Positions 1-8,331 of a stretch of DNA of 64,000 nt are shown in pieces. A program made the translations under genes and the position numbers. The notes below the pieces were generated by a model that searched no databases, was not told where the DNA came from, and saw only the letters and a program-made list of their open reading frames with translations. Position 1 is the first letter of the stretch; each line of letters opens with the position of its first letter. Origin of the DNA: Gillisia xinjiangensis (GTDB lineage Bacteria > Bacteroidota > Bacteroidia > Flavobacteriales > Flavobacteriaceae); contig NZ_JBKAHK010000005.1 of assembly GCF_046298265.1 (NCBI RefSeq), positions 248,001-312,000 of the forward strand, given 5' to 3'.

Positions 1-522
1 CTTAAATATATAGAAATACAAGCCAACTGTTTTGGAACTGTTTTTTGGCAAGGCGATCGTGATGCTGGACAAATCGCTTTTTACCGAAACCAGATTTTCA
101 TTCCTAAAACACTCTGAAACCGTTTCCTTCAAATCTGAAGAGACCAGAATATTGCTTTCCTGATAGTTGCTGGAATAGTTCAAATAAACCTCCAGTTGAT
201 TTTTAACATGATTAAGCAATTCTGCCTGGCTCGCCATAATACTTTTAGAATTCAGGAAAGTATATTCTGTGATCCCGGAGCGCACAACGATGTCTCCCAT
301 ATCCCGTAAATTCGTTTTTTTAGCTAAGTTTTTCTGGGGTGCATAACGCCTTAAGGACATTATTATAGAACCTTGTTTAACAGGTTTCCTTAATTCTTTC
401 TCTATTTCCGGTTGTAAATGCGCAGCCAGGGAACTAAAGTTGATAAGGTCTTTTCCCAATGCATCATCCAGGAAGGGTTGATGCCTCAAAATATCGTTTA
501 CGCAGGAAGTAATGGTTTTCAT
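1..522 (-). CDS. Conserved flavobacterial protein, ACT-domain-like, C-terminus cut by window edge
   Basis: The frame is open from an ATG at 522 to the left edge (174 codons, no stop), so this is the N-terminal part of a longer protein. The start MKTITSCVNDILRHQPFLDD is followed by a helical region with a stretch (LINFSSLAAHLQPEIEKEL) typical of small flavobacterial proteins next to aspartate kinase. The last visible part (NLVSVKSDLSSITIALP) resembles the first strand of an ACT domain. It is divergent from the aspartate kinase at 618, and the 95-base gap holds a large palindrome. A role in sensing an amino acid is inference from ACT-like sequence and position only. No function is proven. Confidence 0.7.
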   Translation of the reverse strand, partial: MKTITSCVNDILRHQPFLDDALGKDLINFSSLAAHLQPEIEKELRKPVKQGSIIMSLRRYAPQKNLAKKTNLRDMGDIVVRSGITEYTFLNSKSIMASQAELLNHVKNQLEVYLNYSSNYQESNILVSSDLKETVSECFRNENLVSVKSDLSSITIALPKNSSKTVGLYFYIFK

Positions 523-532
523 TTGTTAAATA

Positions 533-557
533 ATATACATTTTGTACAAATGTATAT
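533..557. promoter_or_regulatory. Perfect 10-bp inverted repeat in divergent promoter region
   Basis: The arms ATATACATTT and AAATGTATAT flank a 5-base spacer TGTAC. The site lies between the divergent starts at 522 (minus) and 618 (plus). On the minus strand it contains TACATTTG (positions 554-547), a perfect match to the Bacteroidota -7 box TAnnTTTG, about 25 bases before the minus-strand start. A regulator bound here would cover that promoter. Its identity is unknown. Confidence 0.55.
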
Positions 558-617
558 AAAATATACGTTGTTTTTTATCTGCTGCAGCTATATGATTATT
601 TATGCACTGTAAAAAGG

Positions 618-1961
618 ATGAATATGAAGGTTTTAAAATTCGGGGGTACTTCTGTAGGTTCTGCGGAAAGTATTCAGAATGTAAAAAGTATAATTGCAAG
701 CCAGGATGGCAGCAAGCTTATAGTGCTTTCGGCAATGTCCGGGGTAACAAATTACCTTGTTGAAATTTGTGATAATTTCCGAACAGGTAATTCTTCGGTC
801 ATAGCAGAAACTATTGAAAGTTTAAAGCAGAAACATTTTAATATTACAGATGAATTAATAACTTCTGAAAAAGAAAATCTTTCGGTTAAAAAGCATATTT
901 CACTATTATTTGAGGGATTAACAAGGCTTACCCAGCAGGATTTTTCAGAAAGCATCGTTCCCCAGATTCTCACTTTTGGAGAAACCCTTATGACCTTTAT
1001 TTTCTCTGAATTTTTGAAGGTTTCAGGAATGAAAACCTGTTTGCTGGATGCTAAAAAGTTCATGTATGTTTCAAATCTTGAAAATCCTGATACGGAAAAA
1101 GTAGGGCGTTTATTAGCTCCTTTTCTTAATACTACTAATGTAGATTTAACTTATATCACCCAGGGATTTGTTCGAATTGATAAGTTCAACAGGGTTAATA
1201 CCCTAAACCGTGGGGGAAGTGATTTTACAGCTACCATTTTGGGAGCGGCACTATACGCCGAGGAAATTCAAATTTGGACAGATATAGATGGGTTTCACAA
1301 TAATGACCCCAGATATGTTGAAAATACGCACCGGCTTTCTCATCTCACTTTTGAAGAAGCTGCAGAGCTTGCATATTTTGGCGCAAAAATTCTTCATCCA
1401 CAAACGGTTTCACCAGTAATACACAGGAATATTCCTATTTTTCTAAAAAACACCTTTACTCCCGAAGCTCCCGGAACTAAAATATCTTCAGAAATAACCA
1501 ATCGCGGACTTAAGGCAATTTCGGCAAAAGACGGTATTACCGCCATTAAAATTAAATCCAACAGAATGTTGATGGCGCATGGATTTCTAAAGAAAATTTT
1601 TGAGGTCTTTGATAAGCACGAAACAGCGATAGATATGATCACCACTTCTGAAATCGCGATTTCCCTTACAATAGACGATACCAGAAATCTTGATCCTATC
1701 CTGGAAGATCTTAAGGCGTATGGTGAGATTACCGTGGAAATGGATCACAGCATTATTTGTGTTGTTGGGGAAGGTTTGATAGAGGATAAAGAAACGTACC
1801 GGTTATTTGAGATTTTAAATGATATTCCAGTGAGAATGATCTCTTACGGCGGGAGTATTAACAATGTTTCCCTTTTGGTAGCAACAAAAAATAAAATCCC
1901 TGCATTGCAGGCGCTGCATAAAAATTTGTTCCAGGTACAAGATCGCCTGGTAGCCTATTGA
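618..1961 (+). CDS. lysC: Aspartate kinase (monofunctional)
   Basis: Phosphorylates L-aspartate with ATP, the first step of the lysine/threonine/methionine pathway, in the cytosol. The N-terminal kinase signature KVLKFGGTSVGS is at residues 4-15, and the substrate loop NRGGSDFTATILGAAL is near residue 198. The C-terminal 150 residues look like the tandem ACT domains that give feedback control (ITTSEIAISLTIDD and the last strand region). 447 aa fits a monofunctional aspartokinase. There is no homoserine dehydrogenase domain. The ATG at 618 and one two codons on (624) are both possible. A strong terminator follows at 2006. The gene is single and divergent from an ACT-like protein gene. Confidence 0.95.
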   Translation: MNMKVLKFGGTSVGSAESIQNVKSIIASQDGSKLIVLSAMSGVTNYLVEICDNFRTGNSSVIAETIESLKQKHFNITDELITSEKENLSVKKHISLLFEGLTRLTQQDFSESIVPQILTFGETLMTFIFSEFLKVSGMKTCLLDAKKFMYVSNLENPDTEKVGRLLAPFLNTTNVDLTYITQGFVRIDKFNRVNTLNRGGSDFTATILGAALYAEEIQIWTDIDGFHNNDPRYVENTHRLSHLTFEEAAELAYFGAKILHPQTVSPVIHRNIPIFLKNTFTPEAPGTKISSEITNRGLKAISAKDGITAIKIKSNRMLMAHGFLKKIFEVFDKHETAIDMITTSEIAISLTIDDTRNLDPILEDLKAYGEITVEMDHSIICVVGEGLIEDKETYRLFEILNDIPVRMISYGGSINNVSLLVATKNKIPALQALHKNLFQVQDRLVAY

Positions 1962-2005
1962 GTATAATATGGTTTAAACCTTTTGTTTATTTGTTTGTTT
2001 GTTAG

Positions 2006-2039
2006 GATCACTTCTTGCCACCAAGAAGTGATCTTTTTT
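2006..2039 (+). terminator. Rho-independent terminator after aspartate kinase
   Basis: A perfect 12-bp stem (GATCACTTCTTG / CAAGAAGTGATC) with loop CCAC is followed by six T. It lies 44 bases after the aspartate kinase stop codon and before the convergent glycosyltransferase. Confidence 0.9.
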
Positions 2040-2062
2040 ATAGGGTAATTTTACTGATAAAT

Positions 2063-3316
2063 TTAAAATTCTTCAGATTTTTTTAGATTCAAAAGCTCGT
2101 TTTTAACCTCGATGTATCTGGATAAATAGTAGGTGCTTTTAACCCGATGATGCAGTAACATAGCACCGGTGAAATTTTCCATTCTGTGTTGCTTAAGGTT
2201 CTTCTTAAGATCTGCTAAACGGTTATGAAATACGTTGTGAAATTCAGCGCTGGAAAACCTGTAATCAAGGATCTTAAAACCGTTTTCCTGTGCTTGTTTC
2301 CATGGTGTTTTAGAGGTGTAAAGTTCTACTGCACATGCAGCAAATCCTTCAGGACTATCTTCAATAAATCCATTCCAGTCAAGGCTTCCCGGTATTCCCT
2401 CGGCACCTACAGAAGTGGTGATATTTGGAGTGCCGCATTGCATGGCTTCAATGAGTTTACCTTTTAACCCGGCACCAAATCTTAAAGGAGCCAGGCTTAT
2501 TCGTGCTTTTTTAACTATTTCTGCGGCATCTTTTGCCCAACCCTGGATAAGGAATCCATTTTTTGGGTCATGCAGCTGGGTGATCTTTGCAGCGGGATAA
2601 GCTCCATAAATATGCATCTGTACATCGGGCAGTTTTTTCCGGATAATGGGCCATATTTCTCTTTTAAGGTGCATAATTGCATCTGCGTTGGGTGCATGCC
2701 TGAAATTCCCAATACTTACAAAATGCTCCCGCTCCTCAAATTTGGGCAAAAAAGCAATTTCTTCTGAAGTGATTTTCTTAATAAGAAACGGGAGGTATAG
2801 CAACAGATTTTCTGGGATATTAAAATCATCATTCAGTAGTTTTTTTTCAACTTCTGAAATGATCAAACTTAGATCACATCGGTAGATACTTGCGATCTCT
2901 CTTTTAGCCAGTTCTGATTCTTTTGTCGATAAGGGATTTTTACCAATGAATTCCAGTTCCCGGAAATTTCTTAAAAAATGAAGATCTTCAGTATCCAGTA
3001 TTTTTAGGGCATCCGGACAAATAGCATGCACTCGCCATCCAAACTGTTCCTCCATCATAAACCTGTCAAAAACCACCATTTGTGGCTGAAGATCTTTTAG
3101 AAACACGTCAAAACTTGAATCGTTCAATTTAATCGGTATAATCGAAATATTTAAGGATTCAAGATTTGCCCTGTGAATAGATTCTGAGGCTGTTGTTGCA
3201 AAGGTGACGGAAAACCCTTCAGAAATGAAAAATTCCAGGAGCTGCATCATCCTGGAGCCCGCAGCGGTGGAATTTGGTTCTGGCCAAACATAACCTATCA
3301 CTAATACTGGTGTCAT
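2063..3316 (-). CDS. Glycosyltransferase, GT4-like (GT-B fold)
   Basis: Predicted cytosolic or membrane-associated transferase of a sugar from a nucleotide-sugar donor. The N-terminus (VLVIGYVWPEPNSTAAGSRM) resembles the acceptor-side Rossmann domain of GT4 enzymes. The C-terminal half carries the donor-site segment LAPLRFGAGLKGKLIEAMQC and PNITTSVGAEGI, typical of glycosyl transferases group 1. 417 aa is normal for the family. It stands alone, convergent with aspartate kinase, with no polysaccharide genes next to it, so acceptor and pathway are unknown. The ATG at 3316 is the only sensible start. Confidence 0.85.
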   Translation of the reverse strand: MTPVLVIGYVWPEPNSTAAGSRMMQLLEFFISEGFSVTFATTASESIHRANLESLNISIIPIKLNDSSFDVFLKDLQPQMVVFDRFMMEEQFGWRVHAICPDALKILDTEDLHFLRNFRELEFIGKNPLSTKESELAKREIASIYRCDLSLIISEVEKKLLNDDFNIPENLLLYLPFLIKKITSEEIAFLPKFEEREHFVSIGNFRHAPNADAIMHLKREIWPIIRKKLPDVQMHIYGAYPAAKITQLHDPKNGFLIQGWAKDAAEIVKKARISLAPLRFGAGLKGKLIEAMQCGTPNITTSVGAEGIPGSLDWNGFIEDSPEGFAACAVELYTSKTPWKQAQENGFKILDYRFSSAEFHNVFHNRLADLKKNLKQHRMENFTGAMLLHHRVKSTYYLSRYIEVKNELLNLKKSEEF

Positions 3317-3552
3317 ATATAGATTCTTATTGTTTTTTATTGTCTCCCGATAGCCCGGGAGTAATTAGCATAAATCTTCATAGATCTTTTTATCGTAGCA
3401 GTTATGCTCATTTCCTATTTTTATATCATTGTTAAGAGGGGGTCATATGTAACATCCATATAATATTAGCCTCTGTATCGATACCCAGTTATGAATATTT
3501 TATCTAAATATTTTTTCAAAAATACCTGAATTTCACCAAACAAGAGGCCGGT

Positions 3553-5364
3553 TTAAAAACTCCCTGCCAGGAGGAGGGATCCGGTAATCCAAAGAGCCAG
3601 GGAAATCACGCCACCTATGATAAAAAAATGTCGAAATCTATAGATTCCCATTCCGTAAATAATGGTGTTTGTTTGATATCCTATCGGAGTGAAAAAACTA
3701 AAATTGGAGGCAAACAAAACCGCCAGTATAAATGGTTTTGGATCCAGCTTCATAGATAAGGCAATGGTAATTGCAATAGGAGCAATGATAATTGCTGTGG
3801 CATTATTTGACACAAATCCACTTAGGATCATGGTAATGAGGAAAAGTATTCCAATAATCACGGTTTCTGTTTGATCCTGAAAAATAACCAGTAAATGATT
3901 GGCAATCCATACATCGGCACCCGTATTGCTCATAGCTACTCCCAGAGGGATCATTCCTGCCAATAAAAAGATGATTTGCCAATTCACCTGGGAATAGATT
4001 TTCCCAAGATCTATACATTTTAAGAATATCATAAGAAAGCACCCAATAAGTGCGCTTTTTAGAATAGGAAAAATAGAAAATGCCGATAACCCAATCACCA
4101 GCAGCAGGATTGCAAAAGAGATTGTTCGCTTGGACTTTTTTACAGGTCTAATTTCCTTATGGACCTGCAGTATTGTTACATTTTCAACTTTGCTTAATTC
4201 CTCGAGAACACTTTCTGAAACTTCCACCAATAGCCGGTCTCCAACCCTTAATTCTATTTGATCTCTCTTATTACCAAAAATCCTTGTATGAGGATTCCTT
4301 AAACTTCTTCTCTTTCTTATTGCCAATGGAATTGCACCACTTAAGTCCTGCCTTTTTAAAGATTTCAGACTTTTACCTATCAAAGGAGAATTGGGAAGCA
4401 TAAGAATTTCAACTACCTGAATGTTCTCTTCCAGAGGCTCATCCTGAGTTATAGGAAAGGTTAGTTTTTTAGTATCTTTATTTTTAATTACAGTAAAATC
4501 TTTTAGATCTTTTAATTTAATGAGGTTTTCCAGATTACACCTCAGTAATAGTTGATCCCCTTCCTTTAACGGAATATACTTTCCCGGTTTGTCATTTATA
4601 ATTCCATCCCGTTTTAACCGAAGAATTTCAACATCCTCATTATTAAAAAGAAAGGTTTCTCCAATGGGTTTCCCAATGATTAGTGCATTTTTATTGATAA
4701 TTATTTTGGTTATGAATTCATCAAGGTTATAATCCTCATCAATGGTTGTTTTTTTTCCGGAAGGAAGGAAGTTATGCATTAAGGTTACAATTGCTATAGT
4801 TATAATCATGAAAATTACCCCATACCACGTAAATTCGAAAAATGTAAAACGTTCCAAACCACGGTTTACAGCGATAGCATTTACGATAAGGTTTGTAGAG
4901 GTGCCCATTAAGGTGCAACTACCACCAATGATAGCCGCAAATGAAACAGGCATTAAAAGTTTTGACATTGGAATATCATGCTTTGCAGAAAGCTCAGAGA
5001 TTATTTTTACAAAAACTATCACTACAGCAGTAGTATTTATAAAGGCTGAAATTCCGCCTGCAATAATCATAAATACAGGGATCATTAAGAATACCGGAAG
5101 GTTTTTCAGTTTTTTTAATCCATCTGCAAGAAGATCAATCACCCCGTTATTCTCAAGGCCAATTGCTATTATCATCAGCGCCAAAACGGCAATAGTGGCA
5201 GGGCTGGAGAACCCGGAAATAGCTTCTTCGGGACTTACCAAATCAGTTACAAGTAAACTCACCAAAATGAAAAACGCGACCTTATCCACCGGGAATACTT
5301 CCAGTGCAAAGAAAATCATGGCCACGATTATAATGGCCAATAATATAAGGATATCCGATGTCAT
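3553..5364 (-). CDS. SLC13/DASS-family permease with two central TrkA-C (RCK_C) domains
   Basis: Integral inner-membrane anion (dicarboxylate or sulfate type) transporter. Hydrophobic segments fill residues 1-200 and 405-603. Between them lie two soluble RCK_C-like repeats, about residues 215-290 and 310-390 (...EGDQLLLRCNLENL... and ...VGDRLLVEVSESVLEEL...). Conserved SLC13 patches are FINTTAVVIVFVKI, GTSTNLIVNAIAV and, in the second half, SGFVSNNATAIIIAPIAI and FFTPIGYQTNTI. 603 aa matches this architecture. The ion cannot be told from sequence. It is a single gene; the next minus-strand gene is 95 bases upstream. Confidence 0.9.
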   Translation of the reverse strand: MTSDILILLAIIIVAMIFFALEVFPVDKVAFFILVSLLVTDLVSPEEAISGFSSPATIAVLALMIIAIGLENNGVIDLLADGLKKLKNLPVFLMIPVFMIIAGGISAFINTTAVVIVFVKIISELSAKHDIPMSKLLMPVSFAAIIGGSCTLMGTSTNLIVNAIAVNRGLERFTFFEFTWYGVIFMIITIAIVTLMHNFLPSGKKTTIDEDYNLDEFITKIIINKNALIIGKPIGETFLFNNEDVEILRLKRDGIINDKPGKYIPLKEGDQLLLRCNLENLIKLKDLKDFTVIKNKDTKKLTFPITQDEPLEENIQVVEILMLPNSPLIGKSLKSLKRQDLSGAIPLAIRKRRSLRNPHTRIFGNKRDQIELRVGDRLLVEVSESVLEELSKVENVTILQVHKEIRPVKKSKRTISFAILLLVIGLSAFSIFPILKSALIGCFLMIFLKCIDLGKIYSQVNWQIIFLLAGMIPLGVAMSNTGADVWIANHLLVIFQDQTETVIIGILFLITMILSGFVSNNATAIIIAPIAITIALSMKLDPKPFILAVLFASNFSFFTPIGYQTNTIIYGMGIYRFRHFFIIGGVISLALWITGSLLLAGSF

Positions 5365-5459
5365 TTCTTAAAAGTAGGAAATAATTATCATCTTGCCAGG
5401 ACTATAAATGAAGGTTTATAAAAGTCAACTAAAGAAATCAAATTGTCAACTCCTGGTTT

Positions 5460-6161
5460 TTAACCTTGATATTTTGCGTGCCTTTCCATTAACATGGTAC
5501 AATTGAGATCTTTTCTGTTTTTCAAAACGGTTTTACCAAACCATGTATGATACTTCTGATTTTCGAGGAATTCCACATTAACGGCATACCAATCTTCGTC
5601 AGAATATGCTAAATTGAAATACTCTTCCCATTCCGCCCTAAGTCGTTCATTTTTGAAGATATAACTTTCCAGTCCTAAATGATAAAGGTCGGCGTCACAA
5701 ATGATTTTTTCAGCCAGGGTTTGAGGATTTTGTGGCATTTTGGTTGCAAGAATACAGGAAGTAACAATATTTAATTTATCCTCGGGATACTCTTGCTCCT
5801 TTAAAAATTCCATCGCATATTTCACACTTTGCTCTTCGTGGTCTGCATAGGTTTGCGCCATTCCTGTATCGTGAAACAGTGCAGCAATTAAAATAGGCTC
5901 CAGATCTGATCCAAAAACTTCTTCATAATTCGCGATGGTTTTTACATATTCGTAAACATCCTTGGTGTGATCAACACTATGAAATGGCAAGGATTTACAA
6001 CGTGTATTTTCCAAAAAATCTATGCAATGATCATAGGTTAAGGAAACAATGTTAGACCTGCTTAGTCTTTTTAGAAAATTGAAAGCCATGCTGGTTGTTT
6101 TATTAATCTTAGGTTTTTGAAAGGCATTTGGTAATTCGGAAATCAGCCTGATAACTCTCAT
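5460..6161 (-). CDS. HD-domain phosphohydrolase-like protein
   Basis: Predicted metal-dependent phosphohydrolase of the HD superfamily. The metal ligands are visible: His61 in HSVDHTKDVY, His-Asp at 97-98 in LFHDTGM, a following His in DHEEQSVKYA, and a late Asp in CDADLYHLGL. The family cleaves phosphoester or phosphoanhydride bonds, but the substrate here is unknown. An internal ATG at 6089 (SMAFNFLKRL) would give a 209-aa protein that starts nearer the conserved part, so the first 24 residues are uncertain. Confidence 0.8.
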   Translation of the reverse strand: MRVIRLISELPNAFQKPKINKTTSMAFNFLKRLSRSNIVSLTYDHCIDFLENTRCKSLPFHSVDHTKDVYEYVKTIANYEEVFGSDLEPILIAALFHDTGMAQTYADHEEQSVKYAMEFLKEQEYPEDKLNIVTSCILATKMPQNPQTLAEKIICDADLYHLGLESYIFKNERLRAEWEEYFNLAYSDEDWYAVNVEFLENQKYHTWFGKTVLKNRKDLNCTMLMERHAKYQG

Positions 6162-6398
6162 TTTAATTGAAAATTAACCTGCTGTAAATTCGGTTGTAAT
6201 TTACAAGAAATCATCAAATTTTTTGGTGATTTAAGATTTTTAACCTTTAATTATAACCCCGCTGTTTTTACCGTTGAACTTACTTTAATTGGCAGCAAAA
6301 CAAGGTGTTTTTAGCTCAAAAAAATATATAAATAATTCTTAATATTTAACTGAACCGCAAATTTTTTCCTATTTTGAAATTGACTAAAATCAGGAGCA

Positions 6399-6911
6399 AT
6401 GAGCAGAGGATTTGTAAAAGAAGATGACCAGGAGGAAGCGCCTTTTATTCCTCCAAGAGCAGCTCTACCAGCCGGAGTGATCAATTATGTTACTCCCGAA
6501 GGTTACCAGCAACTTAAAAACGAACGCGAAAGGCTTGAAGAAAAACTTTCTAAGCTTAATATCGAAAATGATAAGGAACGGAGGCATGCCAGGGCAACCT
6601 TTACCGGAAGTTTAAACTTGTTGAATGAAAGAATTGGGTCGGCCCGTATTTTAAAACCTTTGGAACAATCCAGGGACGAAGTTCGCTTTGGCGCAAAAGT
6701 CAGTTTTAAATTTATAGACGGAAAACAAAAAGGATCCACCCGGAAATTCCAGCTGGTTGGAGTAGATGAAGCAACTATTAAAGAGAATAAAATCGCATTT
6801 GTGGCGCCCATAGCAATCGCCCTTACGGGAAAAAAGATTGGAGAGATTACACAAGTTAATATGGGGGGAGAAATTCAGCAGCTGGAAATCCTTAAAATCG
6901 AGTATTCCTGA
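6399..6911 (+). CDS. GreA/GreB-family transcription elongation factor
   Basis: Rescues backtracked RNA polymerase by stimulating transcript cleavage in this family. The protein has a short N-terminal extension (residues 1-30, acidic and proline-rich), then the coiled-coil start VTPEGYQQLKNERERLEEKL with the expected acidic/basic tip region near residues 58-75. The C-terminal FKBP-like domain is at 95-168 (FGAKVSFKF ... KKIGEITQVN). 170 aa is close to GreB length. A second Gre-like gene lies convergently just downstream at 6963-7415. Confidence 0.9.
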   Translation: MSRGFVKEDDQEEAPFIPPRAALPAGVINYVTPEGYQQLKNERERLEEKLSKLNIENDKERRHARATFTGSLNLLNERIGSARILKPLEQSRDEVRFGAKVSFKFIDGKQKGSTRKFQLVGVDEATIKENKIAFVAPIAIALTGKKIGEITQVNMGGEIQQLEILKIEYS

Positions 6912-6962
6912 AGGTCAAATCTTATAAACTTGATAAAGATCAGCACTAAAAACACAAATTAT

Positions 6963-7415
6963 TTAATGAATATTAAGGATCTCAACATCTTTTTCGTTTA
7001 ATCTAAAAGTCTCCCCTTTCTTTTTACTTTCCAGTTCAGTATAAATAGGGGCTTCTGTGGATATCACATGAACTTTGCTTCCATCCTCCAAAACAATATC
7101 TCCCAGGGCTGTGGCGATAAAATAATAACTGTCTTTGGTTTCCACAACACTCCCAAATTGTACGTGCTCACTAAAATGTTCTCGGTCCACACTGCTAAGC
7201 TTTTCTTTCATTTTTTGGGCATTATCAAGGTATCTGGCATATTTTTCAAAATCACCCAGCAACTGGCCTTTGTTTCCTTCCTCATCATAATCTGTATGTA
7301 CATCATTGGCTTCCATGGATTCCTTAACAGCATCCATGTTATCCCTGTATGCTTTTATTTTTTTATCTATTTCTTCAAGGCATTTTATGAAGAGCGTTTT
7401 CCGGTTCGGTATCAT
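6963..7415 (-). CDS. GreA-like C-terminal-domain protein of Bacteroidota (often mislabelled 3-oxoacyl-ACP synthase)
   Basis: The N-terminal part is a charged helical hairpin (KCLEEIDKKIKAYRDNMDAV ... LDNAQKMKEKLSSVD). The C-terminal part is an FKBP/GreA-like beta domain (FGSVVETKDSYYFIATALG ... STEAPIYTELESKKKGETF). This pattern fits small flavobacterial proteins that databases often call 3-oxoacyl-ACP synthase, but there is no thiolase fold here and no active-site Cys. A link to RNA polymerase is inferred from the Gre-like fold and the neighbouring Gre factor. 150 aa; the ATG at 7415 is clear. Confidence 0.7.
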   Translation of the reverse strand: MIPNRKTLFIKCLEEIDKKIKAYRDNMDAVKESMEANDVHTDYDEEGNKGQLLGDFEKYARYLDNAQKMKEKLSSVDREHFSEHVQFGSVVETKDSYYFIATALGDIVLEDGSKVHVISTEAPIYTELESKKKGETFRLNEKDVEILNIH

Positions 7416-7532
7416 AGTATATTTTATTTTAAGGTTCCTTTCCTGTTTTAACTTAAAGGTACTTTTCTGGTTTCGGTTAAAAGAAGATTTTGCAAATTTT
7501 TAATAATTAGCTGTATTTTTGAAAAATCACTT

Positions 7533-7642
7533 TATAGGTCTATGGAATTATAAAATATAATTATAAGTCCATAGGCTTATAAAGTATAAATATAAGTCTA
7601 CAGACTAATTTTATTATTTTATAAGGTTTTAGACTAATATAA
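7533..7642 (+). promoter_or_regulatory. Array of four operator-like repeats upstream of satD
   Basis: Four related AT-rich elements centred on AGTCYAnAGACT-type symmetry occur at about 7533-7552, 7561-7582, 7591-7610 and 7619-7642. The second is an inverted repeat TTATAAG-N8-CTTATAA. The third contains AGTCTACAGACT. Spacing is about 28-30 bases centre to centre, close to three helical turns. The array ends at the -7 box of the SatD gene, whose product has a C-terminal HTH, so autoregulation is a natural guess. Confidence 0.6.
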
Positions 7643-7647
7643 TTTAT

Positions 7648-7655
7648 TATATTTG
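7648..7655 (+). promoter_or_regulatory. Bacteroidota -7 box for a possibly leaderless satD transcript
   Basis: TATATTTG matches TAnnTTTG exactly. The ATG follows after only four bases (7660), so transcription would begin at or beside the start codon and give a leaderless mRNA. I see no clear -33 TTG at the expected distance. Confidence 0.5.
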
Positions 7656-7659
7656 AAAT

Positions 7660-8331
7660 ATGGTAGCAGTATTAACGGCAGATCTTGTGGATTCTTCCTT
7701 ATATAAAGAGGAGATTTTGGAAAAAGTTTTAAACTCTTTAAAAGTAGAATTTGAAACCTTAACCCTTGAGTATGGGGAACAAAACATACGTTTCAAAATT
7801 TACAGGGGAGATAGTTTTCAGGGAGTGGTACATCAGCCAGAGGAAGCATTAAAAATAGCCATTCAAATAAAGGCTGCCATAAACCGGATCCATTTAAAAG
7901 AAACCAGAAAAAACAAGGCGTATTCAAAAATAGCCGATTTCAAAATAGCAATTGGAATAGGAATGCAGGAACTTGAGCGGGAAGCAATTGAGGAATCCAA
8001 TGGTCAGGCTTTTCAATTTTCAGGCCGAACCCTGGATGAAATGAAAACGGAGAACAGAAAGACCCGTTTAAAAACAATAGATGGAAACATCAATCAGGAA
8101 TTTAATACAGCTTTTCTTCTTTTAGACACTATTACCGATAAATGGAGCACCGCTTCCGCTGAAGTTGTTTATTATTTGCTAAGAGGGTTAAAAGAACGGG
8201 AAGTAGCCGAAATCCTAGAGATTAGTCAATCTGCTGTAAACCAGCGCAAAAAAGCCGCCGGATGGGAAGCAGTTTCGGGATTGTTACAAAGGTATCATCA
8301 AGTAATAAAAACTCATTTTAATGGACACTAA
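7660..8331 (+). CDS. SatD-family protein with C-terminal helix-turn-helix
   Basis: The N-terminus MVAVLTADLVDSSLY matches the start of SatD-family proteins (named from the streptococcal acid-tolerance locus), which makes this start secure. Residues 160-215 hold a helix-turn-helix of sigma-70 region-4 type (AEILEISQSAVNQRKKAAGW), suggesting DNA binding. 223 aa is the usual size. The downstream DUF3307 membrane-protein gene overlaps the 3' end by 11 bases, a pairing common in Bacteroidota. Biochemical role is not established. The upstream operator array suggests it regulates its own operon. Confidence 0.85.
   Translation: MVAVLTADLVDSSLYKEEILEKVLNSLKVEFETLTLEYGEQNIRFKIYRGDSFQGVVHQPEEALKIAIQIKAAINRIHLKETRKNKAYSKIADFKIAIGIGMQELEREAIEESNGQAFQFSGRTLDEMKTENRKTRLKTIDGNINQEFNTAFLLLDTITDKWSTASAEVVYYLLRGLKEREVAEILEISQSAVNQRKKAAGWEAVSGLLQRYHQVIKTHFNGH

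Noticed and set aside
418..612. 64-aa plus-strand ORF
   Set aside because: It lies antisense to the better supported minus-strand gene 1-522 and has no recognisable sequence.
4742..5371. 209-aa plus-strand ORF
   Set aside because: It is antisense to the SLC13 permease, whose motifs are clear. The translation is low-complexity Ile/Ala sequence as expected from a shadow of a membrane protein.
6181..6210. Inverted repeat GTAAATT/AATTTAC upstream of the HD gene
   Set aside because: Seven-bp A/T-rich arms in an A/T-rich gap are not above chance enough to call an operator.
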